From: Scilla litardierei
Lineage: Eukaryota > Streptophyta > Magnoliopsida > Asparagales > Asparagaceae
Length of the DNA stretch: 64,000 nt
Reading direction: 5' to 3'
NCBI GenBank assembly: GCA_030789695.1
Contig: CM061142.1
Coordinates: 159,002,714 to 159,066,713, forward strand
Made by a program: the position numbers and the translations under genes. The notes beneath the pieces are model-generated. The model saw only the letters and a program-made list of their open reading frames with translations. It did no database searches and had not been told where the DNA came from. Below are positions 11,169 to 20,876 of the stretch, piece after piece. Position 1 is the stretch's first letter. Every line of letters begins with the position of its first letter.

Positions 11169-12460
11169 TGTAATGCCCTGCTAAGCTACTGCACAAGTAC
11201 TAGAGGGGGGGGGGGGGTGAATAGTACTTTAAAATAATTAAGAGGCTAATTCCTAATTACCGTGCAAACTCTATTAATTAATGCAGAAATGCGGAATAGT
11301 AAATAATCGACAACAAATAAACAATCGCAAACAAACGATATTACTGGGTTCGGATCCACCCAAGTCTCCCCGACTTGTTCCCGGTGATCCTACGTCCCAA
11401 CCACCCGGATCCCCTCCGGATACTTGAGTTAGAAACCCTAACTCAAGATTTCCACTATGAAATACTTGTGAAAAACCTTCACAAGTCAAATCATACATAA
11501 AAGAAACTTGTGACTCCCATAAACCGGGATCACAAACACACTCTCACAACCGAGAGCGAATAGCTTACAATATCAAAGTAAATTGAAATGAAATGCTTAC
11601 CACAAAATTACCTATGCCTTGAGTAAACTTACGAATTAGGGCAAAGATGATTTTGAGGAAGATGAAGAGGCACCAAACCCTAGCTCCAAGATGTAGACCA
11701 GCTATGTAGAGCTATGGTGTTGTTGGTGACCTAAGATCAAGCACTTGGCTTGGAAGGCTCACAATCAATGAATCTCTCTTTTGAAATAAGAGTGAGAAGA
11801 GGTTCAAGATTGGAATGAAAGAGCTTTGAATGGGATTGAATGCTTTCTCTTTGATCTCTAAACTTGTCTTAATATCAGCCTTGAGTGCAATGAATGCAGC
11901 TCAACAAGTATATATAGGTTAAAGGAAAGAGAGAGAGAGAAAAACGTTTCAATTAAAGCTCCAACGGCTCTATTCTGAACCAAACTAGTCGGTCAAAGAA
12001 CAACCACTGACCGACTAGTTCATCAACTAGTCGGTCGGTCAATCAACATGAACCGACTAAGTGGTGAACATGGAATAGGTCGAAGTTCAGACTTAAGGAA
12101 CTAGTCGGTCAAAGAAGAGTTGCTGACCGACTAGTTTCACAACTAGTCGGTCGGTGACTCAACTCAGACCGACTAAGAGATAAAACAATTAGTCTGAGAA
12201 CAAATAGAATTAGTCGGTCCAAGAACAAAAGTTGACCGACTAGTTCATCAACAAGTCGGTCGCTAAATGTACATAGACCGACTAACGACAAACAGTAACT
12301 TGGCATGTACAGTAGAAGCTCAACTAGTCGGTCACAGAAGCATCACTGACAGACTAGTTCACAACTAGTAGGTCGGTGAGTCAACTTAGACTGACTAACT
12401 GTAAACAGTAAAGAGCTCAGAAATGAAGAAGGCAAACTAGTCAGTCCAAGAAGGATTGCC
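11169..12460 (-). repeat. 3' LTR of element B, left part
   Basis: Starts TGTAATGCCC and stops at TTGCC (12456-12460), where C inserted. It contains a TATA box on the minus strand (TATATATA, 11909-11916) and four full inverted-repeat units between 11982 and 12400. The C insertion point lies inside the fifth unit, in the loop between AGTC(A/G)GTC and GACCGACT. Confidence 0.9.
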
Positions 12461-13183
12461 TGTAATGCCCTGCTAAGCTACTGCACAAGTACTGGAGGGG
12501 GGGTGAATAGTACTTTAAAATAATTAAGAGGGTAATTCCTAAGTACTTGCAAACTCTACCAAACAATGCGGAAAAGTAAATGTTAGACAACAAAGAAACA
12601 ATCGCAAACAACGATATTACTGGGTTCGGATCCACCCAAGTCTCCCCGACTTGTTCCCGGTGATCCTACGTCCCAAACACCCGGATCCCATCCGGATACT
12701 TGAGTTAGAAACCCTAACTCAAGATTTCCATTATGAAATACTTGTGAAGAACCTTCACCAAGTCAAATCATACACAAAGTAATTTGTGACTCCCACAACC
12801 CGGGATCACAATCACAACTCTCACAACCGAGAGATAAACACTTACAAAATGAAAGTAAATGAAATAGAATAACTTACTACAAAATACCTATGCCTTGAGT
12901 ATACTTACGAATTAGGGCAAGGATGATTTTGAGGAAGAAGAAGGCACCAAACCCTAGCTCCAAGATGTAGATCAGTGATGGAGAGCTATGGGGTAGTTGG
13001 TGACCTAGAATCAAGCACTTGGCTTGGAAGGCTTCACAGTCAATGAATCGCTCTTTGGAAGTAAGAGTGGGGAGAGATTATTGAATGGAATGAAAGAGCT
13101 TTGAATGAGCTTGGAATGATTTCTCTTGATCTCTAAACTTGCAATAATATCAGCCTTAAGTGTAATGAATGCAGCTCATCAAG

Positions 13184-13191
13184 TATATATA
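13184..13191 (-). promoter_or_regulatory. TATA box of C 3' LTR
   Basis: TATATATA in the minus-strand context CCTATATATACTTG, about 65 bp downstream of the inverted-repeat array. The same site is at 23868-23875 in the other LTR. Confidence 0.7.
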
Positions 13192-13255
13192 GGATAGAGG
13201 AGAGAGGGAAAGAAATTCGAGTCATTAAATGTTCCAACGGCTCTTTTCTGAACCC

Positions 13256-13920
13256 AACTAGTCGGTCAAAGAACAACCACCGACCGACTAGTTCATCAAC
13301 TAGTCTGTCGGTCATTTAATGTAGACCGACTAATGGAAGAACAGCCAAAAGGTCGAAGCACAGACAAAAGGAACTAGTCGGTCCAAGAAGAGTAGCTGAC
13401 CGACTAGTTTCACAACTAGTCAGTCGGTTACTCAACAGAGACCGACTAAGAGATAAAACTGAAGTCTGAGCACAAATTGATTTAGTCGGTCCAAGAACAA
13501 ATGTTGACCGACTAGTTCATCAACTAGTCGGTCACCAAATGTGCACAGACCGACTAACGATAAACAGTAAGTTAGGTGAAAATTGGCATGTACAGTAAAG
13601 CTCAACTAGTCGGTCCAAGAAGAAAAGTTGACCGACTAGTTTATCAACTAGTCGGTTGATCAATGAACACAGAACGACTAATTATAAACAGTAGCTCAGG
13701 CTCAAATTTGCTTGTACAGGGAAAGCTCAACTAGTCGGTCACAGAAGCATCACTGACCGACTAGTTCACAAACTAGTCGGTCGGTGAGTCAACTTAGACC
13801 GACTAACTGTAAACAGTAAAGAGCTTAGAATTGACTGACTGAAACTAGTCGGTCCAAGAAGCTTTGCCGACCGACTAGATCACCATCTAGTCGGTCAGTT
13901 CTTCTTCTTGAACCAACTAA
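13256..13920. repeat. Six-unit AGTCGGTC/GACCGACT inverted-repeat array in U3 of C
   Basis: Each unit of about 110 bp holds two nested dyads: CTAGTCGGTC-n(~18)-GACCGACTAG, then CTAGTCGGTCGGT-n(~14)-GACCGACTAA, usually ending near AAACAGTAA. Six units can be counted, starting near 13256, 13372, 13484, 13606, 13728 and 13846. The array sits just upstream of the LTR TATA box. The same module occurs in the chromovirus LTR and ahead of the copia third ORF. Confidence 0.92.
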
Positions 13921-14322
13921 CATGCACAAGAAGTCGCGAATCGAAGCGTGAAGCTTCGGGAATTTTGTATGGACTTCTACTAAGATTCTAGAGCTAAGAT
14001 ATGAGCGTTATGAAGATTTAAACTTTAAGACCTACTCAAGGCTTAACATTCTACGAAAGAAGCTTAAAAACAAAAAATATAACTTGACGATACCGTCTTC
14101 AAAAGATTCAATCGAATCTTCATGACTTCTAAAATGGTCCATAGGCTTCAACGAAGCTTTAGGCATACGATCACGTGCTTTGAGAAGTCTCGAGACGTCG
14201 TAATTGATATTCATATGAATTTGGCGACGATCTGCATAACTGTGCTCACAAGTTGTTAGTTCACGATATATTTATGTTTGTTCATCATCCAAAACCAAAT
14301 CCGGGGAGTCCAATATCCAACA

Positions 14323-14340
14323 TTCTCCCCCTTTTTGGTG
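14323..14340 (-). other. Polypurine tract of element C
   Basis: Minus strand CACCAAAAAGGGGGAGAA next to the LTR start TGTTGGATA. Confidence 0.85.
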
Positions 14341-15302
14341 ATGACAAACCAACATAAATAATAATCAAAAATAATAATTCAAATGAAATTTACTTACTCC
14401 CCCTGCATTGATGACACGTTAATTCCAAATTAAACAATAATAATACGCATCAAGCAGACGAGTAAAGTATATAAATGAGAATCGATTATTGAAATATCGA
14501 ATAACAAATGTTGGTTATTGAAATATCGGATTTGAAAATCCATTTATATATCTTAACTCCCCCTGAATCTAACATATCAAATTAGATTCTTGGAATAATG
14601 CTTTAAATTATCATTTAGCACATCGTTATTATTATATCTCTCCCCTTTGGCATAAGCAAAAAGAGCGGGAGGAGATCAACGACAACAACAATGGCTTCAA
14701 ATAAAAGCACGGGAGTCGAAGAATACGACCATGGTTCAAATGACACCAAAGGAAAATTATGAAATTAAATCAAGGTGTGCCAATGAAACCAAAGTCAAAA
14801 AACGATAAATAAAATCACGAAAACTCAAATCAATTTTACGGATTGAGTTATGGAATATACTCTCCAATATCAACATTCTTGGTTAATTTAGTGCATGGAA
14901 AACAATTCTATGTTTTCATAAAGTGAAATCTATTTAACCAAGTTAATATCGTCGAGCGACGAAATCAAACATCATAGACATAAAAAAAATTATATAATGT
15001 GCACAATAGAATGAAATGTCAACTGCGATGTATATATATAAAAGTATGAACCAGAGTAAATCAAAAAAATATACATCACTGATATCCAAAAAGGCGATCC
15101 AACGATCGGCGATCAAAATACAACATCATATATCTCAGAACACAGCATATATGGAAGTATCACAAAAACATATCGACATCCATCCAACGTGCATCAAAAT
15201 ACATCAAAACATCAAAAACATCCAGAACCACACTCTATCCTACCCAAACTCTCTCACACTAGATGTATCATCCAAGGAGCATCGGAGAGTCCTCAAAGAA
15301 GC
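14341..15302 (-). other. 3' non-coding region of element C
   Basis: About 960 bp of AT-rich DNA between the stop of the third ORF and the polypurine tract. The same region is kept in B (25488-26407). I see no conserved frame; open frames on the plus strand here do not survive in the B copy. Confidence 0.6.
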
Positions 15303-16918
15303 TCAAGAGGAAGCGGCAGGATCTGCAGCAGCAACAGGCTCTGCAGGAGCGGAGGTGGTCACTGGGTCATCAGTAGTGTCCACAAGAGCGGCAGAAGTGG
15401 CAATCTCTGGAGCAGCAACAGTAGTGCCTCGGGAGCACCAGTCGGAGCATCCACCGCAGGAGCGGTGGCAACATGTGTGCTCTCGGGGGCACCAGCAGAC
15501 GACGTAGCAGCAGCATCACCAGAAGTGCCCTCGGGGGCACGAGTAGAAGCACAAGCAAGCTCCTCAATGTCCTCCTCATCCAACTCATCCTCGTCAGAAA
15601 AAGACGGAGGGACCTCAATATCAAGGTGACGAGCGATACGGCAGAGAATCTCCTCAGAACGAGCCTGACGAGACTCCAAACGTCGCACAGAACGAACGAG
15701 CTCGGCAAGAGTGGAAGAGGGAGCAACTGAGGCAGAGGCAGAGGCTGACGCTGAAGGTGTCGTCCTCTGAACGTGACGGAGCGCCGCAAGAGACTTCTTG
15801 ACGACCATCGCGTTCAGGGGAGGACCAAGTGGACGCTCATCGTCAGGAGGAAGTGTGACACGGAAGTGGCGAAATACCAGAGTCAACAAGCACAGGAAGG
15901 GGATATGAGCTGACTTCGTGGACTTGCGAATACACTCGAAAGAGTCCATCTTATCGAGTATAATGCGAGCCCAGTTAATCAAGCTCCCCATGAAAATGGC
16001 ATATATCAACTTCAAGAAAGGCTGGGACGGTAGAGATGAGGAGCCGTACTTGGGAAGCAAGCACGACTTCAGAATCAAATTGAGGACCCAGGCGATAGGC
16101 TTGAAGGATTTGGAGGGAACGCCAATCATGGCGGGGGGAATATCATGGAAGATCTGAGAGAGAACGACCTGATCAAGAGAGGATATGTCATCAACAGAAA
16201 TATCGGAGGGAAGGAGGCCAGACGAGGAGATACCCAAAATCTCTCCTAAGATTTCTACCGTGAGGACTATAGGAGTCCCCAAGACAGTCGTCTCAATCGA
16301 GTGGGTCGCATCGTACTGACCCCGGACGTGGTTGGCATAGAATAGTTTCACTAAACGAGGGTAAGGGTGTGGGTTCGCCTTCGGGTCATATCGAAGGTAA
16401 TCGAGAAGACCGGAGGACGAAAGAAGATCGACAAGGCCTAGGAAGTCACTAAACTGGACGAAATGCTCCAGAAGCAGTGGGCAGTGTTTGATACGGTTGT
16501 AAGCCGCGAGACACAAAGGGTCGTCGTGACATAACGAAATATCGACACCGCCTACCGGCATCGGAGCCTTTCCCTTAGGCTGACGGGTATGTGGACGTGA
16601 GCTAGGCTCAGGCTGCCTAGGAGGAGGTGAGGGGTCCCTATAGGTCTCAGGCTCGGGTCTATACTCTGTATCAGAATCCGTAGGGGTATGGAAAGAGGAG
16701 GGAGACGCAAGTTCCTTGGGATTGGGCTTGGGCTTGGGTTGTGCTCTAGGCTTGGCGGTCGTCGTCCTCTTCTTCTTGAGAGGAGGCGAAGACGACGAGG
16801 GTTGGGTAGGCTTAGATCGGCATCTAGGTTGCGAGGGTTGGTCGGGATCCGTAGGAGATGGTTCTACGGTCATCGGCAATGGGCTCGTAGGACGGATCGG
16901 GATTCATGTACGAGCCAT
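15303..16918 (-). pseudogene. Third ORF (plant-transposon-domain protein) of element C
   Basis: About 539 codons, from ATG at 16918 to TGA at 15303. The order is: a Pro/Ser-rich N-terminus with a basic, nuclear-signal-like PPLKKKRT stretch; a folded core (LVKLFYANHVRGQYDATHSI, then a VLGTPIVLTVEILGEILG-type block); a DELVRSVRRLESRQ-type coiled segment; an acidic DEDELDEEDIEEL patch; and an Ala/Thr/Pro-rich tail. The core resembles the 'putative plant transposon protein' domain of Athila/Tat downstream ORFs. No signal peptide or membrane segment is seen, so 'env-like' describes position only. Lesions: TGA at codon 5 (CGA in B) and a 1-bp deletion near 15428 that shifts the tail. Confidence 0.75.
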
Positions 16919-17262
16919 AAGCACGGCATGACACGAAGCAATCAAACGAGAGATCGAAAATCACAAACCCTAAGCAAGCTAAAACCCTAGCCGAAATGAA
17001 CTAAACCCTAACCTAAGCATAAGAGCTAAAGAATCTAACCCTAGATAGGGATAGGAGAGAGAGTAGAGGACAAACCCTAAAGAGATCAGCCGGAGAGATG
17101 GTCGGAAATAGGCTGGACACGACGGAGAGGGAGGAGGGAAGACGAAGGGTCGGGGTTTTCGAGCTGGAGGGGAAAAAAGAAACCGACTAAAAAAGAAAAG
17201 AGTCGGTCGGGAGGAGTATTAAACGATCAGAATCTCAAAAGACAAATCAGTTCCTGGCACAG
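16919..17262 (-). promoter_or_regulatory. Leader of the third ORF with telo-box-like motifs (element C)
   Basis: About 340 bp between the inverted-repeat cassette and the ATG. It is rich in AAACCCTAA-type (telo-box) and pyrimidine CTCTCTCC motifs on opposite strands, as in many plant 5' leaders. There is no convincing TATA box. The same layout is kept in B (28029-28363) and A (46717-47055), which suggests a separate transcript or acquired leader. This is inference. Confidence 0.4.
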
Positions 17263-17453
17263 CTAGTCGGTCACAGTTCAAGCACTGACCGACTAGATCA
17301 CGACCTAGTCGGTCGGTAAATGAGCTTGAACCGACTAGTTGCAAACAGTAACTGAAGCTGAATTTACTGACAAGAATTAGTCGGTCTAAGCTCATTTACT
17401 GACCGACTAGAACTGAATCTAGTCGGTCGGCCAATGAACTTGGACCGACTAAG
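17263..17453. repeat. Two-unit inverted-repeat cassette upstream of the third ORF (C)
   Basis: Two units of the AGTCGGTC/GACCGACT module, the first ending in AAACAGTAA. It lies between the pol stop and the third-ORF leader. The unit sequence matches that in the LTR arrays, though spacers differ. Confidence 0.88.
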
Positions 17454-17701
17454 AGAGTTCAAAAATTTAAAAACTATGAAATTTGATTTCTCTCCTAATC
17501 ACACTTCGACGAAACATCAAAATACTCTCATTAATCATTATACTACCCCATTAAACATCGAAAATCTGAAATTTGACGATTACGTACAAATCGAGCGAAA
17601 ATTCCTAAAATTCAACAAAAATCCAGAAAATTTCAATTAATCTAGCATGAGCAAATATAAAGAATTGAATAGCATGCAAGATTATTGAAAACTTATGAAT
17701 C

Positions 17702-20700
17702 CTAAATCTCGGATTCACCCATAATCCCCAATTCTCGACGCAACCGCACAAAGGAGTCCTCCTTTAGGGGTTTCGTGAAAATATCGGCGATTTACTTCTG
17801 GGTTTCAACGTACACTAATATGATGTCCTTTTTAGCAACATGATCATCTAAGAAATGGTGTCGGACATCTATGTGTTTTGAACGGGAATGGTGTACCGGG
17901 TTCTTGGAAAGACATATTGCACTTTGGTTGTCAACCATGATAGGGCAAGTATCACAATTTATACCAAAGTCTTTAAGTGTGTGTCTCATCCAAAGAACTT
18001 GAGCACACGCGGCACCGACGGCAATATATTCCGCCTCGGTGGTTGAAAATGATACGGAATTCTGCTTCTTGGAAAACCAAGAGACAAGAGAATTTCCTAT
18101 AAAATGGCAAGTGCCACTAGTACTCTTCCTGTCGGATTTGCATCCCGGATAATCTGCGTCACTATATGAGATCAACTCATATGTGCTAGATTTTGGATAA
18201 AGTAATCCAAAATCAAGTGTATAACTTAAATAACGGAAAATACGCTTTACCGCTACTAAGTGAGACTCCTTAGGTTGAGACTGATAACGAGCACATACGC
18301 ATACGGTAAATATAATATCGGGCCTACTTGCGGTAAGATAAAGTAAACTACCAATCATACCTCGATATAGACGAATGTCTACATCTTTACCGCCCGTATC
18401 CTTATCAAGATGCGTAGTCGTGCTCATTGGAGTCTTTTTCCCGGAGGCATTCTCCATTCCAAATCGCTTAAGCAACTCCACCGTATACTTCGTTTGGTGG
18501 ATGAAGATTGCATCGTCCATTTGGCGAATTTGGAGACCTAAGAAATATTTGAGCTCACCCATGTGGCTCATCTCAAATTGATCCTTCATCAGATTAGAAA
18601 ACTCTTCGCAAAGAGCAAAGTTAGTAGCACCGAATATGATATCATCAACATAAATTTGAACTAAAATTATATCATTATTCGAGTACGTAACAAATAATGT
18701 GGAATAAACTTCTCCCATTTTAAAACCTAAATCCAAAAGAAAATTCTTTAGACGGTCATACCAAGCTCGAGGAGCTTGTCTCAAACCGTAAAGAGCTTTC
18801 TTAAGTTTAAAAACATGATTTGGAAATTTTCATTAATAAAACCCGGAGGTTGAGAAACGTAAACTTCCTCAACAACATCTCCGTTTAAAAATGCACTTTT
18901 TACATCCATTTGAAATAATTTAAAACCCTTATGGCATGCAAAAGATAATAGTAATCTAATTGATTCTAATCTAGCTACCAGAGCAAAGGATTCTTCGAAA
19001 TCAATACCTTCCTCTTGATGGTAGCCTTGAGCAACTAACCGAGCTTTGTTCCGGACGACGACTTGGTTTTCGTCGGGGTTGTTCTTGAAAATCCACTTTG
19101 TCCCTATGACGGTGTGGTTCTTCGATGGCAAAGGAACAAGCTCCCAAAACTCATTCCTCTCGAATTGAATGAGTTCCTCCTCCATGGCAAAGATCCAAGC
19201 ACTATCTTCGCACGCTTCATTAACATTCTTTGGCTCTATCGAGGAGGCAAAGGCACAATGAGCGAAGTAGTTCACTTGCGATCTCGTCTTGACACTATCA
19301 TGGATATTGCCAATGACTTGCTCATGAGGATGGTCACGAATGGTATGAAGCCGTTTGGGAATACCTTGATCGCTAGAAACATTCTCAACAACTTCATTAG
19401 TCGGGTTAGTATCAATAGAATCAATAGAATTAATAGAGTTAGAATTACCAATTGAATCACATAAGACATCCATAGAGTCATCATCATTAGTAATTCTCGT
19501 TGGAACAAATCCTTCATTAAATGAAACATGAAGTGATTCCTCGATCGTTGAGGTTCGTTTGTTGTATATCCGGTAGGCTTTGCTACATGAGGAATACCCA
19601 ACAAAAATCCCCTCATCGGATCTTGGATCGAATTTGTCCAAACTACCATACGTGTTCTTAATAAAACATTTCGAACCAAAAACACGAAAATGTTTAACTT
19701 GAGGCAACCTACCAAACAACAATTCATAACAAGTTTGTTTAGTGCCGGGCCTCAAAAGTATTCTATTAAACACATAGCAAGCGGCATGTGCCGCTTCCGC
19801 CCAAAATTGATGGCCAAGTTGGCTATCATCAAGCATAGTGCGAGCACAGTCCACTAGTGTCCTATTCTTTCTCTCAACAACACCATTTTGAGGAGGTGCT
19901 CGAGGGAATGAAAAGGTGTGTGTAATACCAACTTCATCACAAAATGTCTCAAAAGACTCATTCTCAAATTCACCTCCATGATCACTACGAATAGTGACAA
20001 TGGTGGTTCCTAAGAGATTTTGTACTTTCTTAACAAAAATTGTGAAGTTTTCAAAAGCTTCATTTTTATTACATAATGAAAATATCCAAGTAAACCTAGA
20101 AAAGTTATCAACGATGACAAGTCCATATCTAGCATTACCTAATGAAGCAACTCTAGTTGGCCCAAATAAATCTAGATGTAATAGCTCTAGAGGCCGCTTA
20201 GAGGAAATGCTTTTCTTAGATTTAAATGAAGATTTTAGAAGCTTGCCTCGTTGACACGAGTTACAAAAGCTTTTCTTTTGAAAGACAAGCTTAGGGAAGC
20301 CTCTAATATAATTTAACTTGGAAAGCTTAAAAAGTGTTCCAAAGTTCACATGACCAAAACATCGATGCCATAAGTGTTGTTCACTTGTGTTGGCAATGAG
20401 GCATTGTTCATGTGATCTTGGAAGATCTAGGATATATATATCCTTATGGCGTGTGCCGGAAAATAATAATTCATTATTATCTTTTCTTAAAATATGGCAC
20501 ATTCCTTTCGCAAAGCTAACTTTGTAACCTTTGTCACAAAGTTGGCTTATTGAAATAAGATTGTGGTTTAATCCTTTAACAAGGTAAACATCACATATTA
20601 GGGGTTTAGAAGGATTACCCACTTTACCAACACCTATGATGGTTCCGCTCTCGTTGCCTCCAAATACGACGTGGTTCCCATTTGCGATGGGCACCACTCC

Positions 20701-20817
20701 AGAGAGCAATTGAGCGTCACCCGTCATGTGTTTTGAACACCCGCTATCGAGTATCCAATTCCCCTTGGAGCTAAATTTAAATTTGTTGCTCCGTTTCTTT
20801 TTCTTTTTCTTGAGTAC
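17702..20817 (-). pseudogene. pol: Pol of element C (PR-INT-RT-RNaseH)
   Basis: The frame opens at the candidate acceptor (20817), 30 codons before the MTGDAQLL methionine at 20727. Protease [14 protein letters not shown]; pre-integrase [12 protein letters not shown]...CNSCQRGK; integrase core with [18 protein letters not shown] and [10 protein letters not shown] with [13 protein letters not shown] and IYVDDIIFGA; RNase H with YSDADYPGCKSDRKSTSG and FSTTEAEYIAVG; end at TAG 17702-17704. A 1-bp deletion near 18830 shifts RT, and CAA-to-TAA near 17792 truncates RNase H by about 30 residues. The set is typical of SIRE/Maximus copia elements. Confidence 0.92.
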
Positions 20818-20876
20818 CTAAAGATAGAAAATTTCATATCATGGTACCCAAGGTCATTGGGTCCAAAAGATTAGAC
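20818..20876 (-). other. 59-nt GT-AG frame-breaking segment at gag/pol junction (C), candidate mini-intron
   Basis: Minus strand CCAAAG^GTCTAAT ... CTATCTTTAG^GTACTC. It carries TAA as its second codon in the ancestral gag frame, and 59 is not a multiple of three, so gag cannot run into pol. Removing exactly GT...AG would join gag to pol in phase 0, once a 1-bp insertion private to C upstream is discounted. B (31912-31970) and A (50592-50650) have the same length and borders. A 59-nt intron is short for plants, so splicing is a hypothesis. Confidence 0.5.

Larger units (their letters stand above)
12461..14322 (-). repeat. 3' LTR of element C
   Basis: 1,862 bp, reading on the minus strand from TGTTGGATATTGG to GGGCATTACA. 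The polypurine tract abuts its right edge. The other LTR (23146-25007) has the same length with scattered substitutions. Confidence 0.93.

Noticed and set aside
13256..13920. CRISPR-like array of repeats and spacers
   Set aside because: Repeats are inverted dyads in a plant LTR, spacers recur between copies, and there are no cas genes; this is a U3 tandem module.
15303..16918. Envelope protein for the third ORF
   Set aside because: No signal peptide or membrane segment can be seen; position alone does not justify the name.
19063..19455. Plus-strand open frame of 130 codons, repeated at 30157
   Set aside because: Complement of the conserved RT/integrase linker of copia pol; shared only because the elements are homologous.
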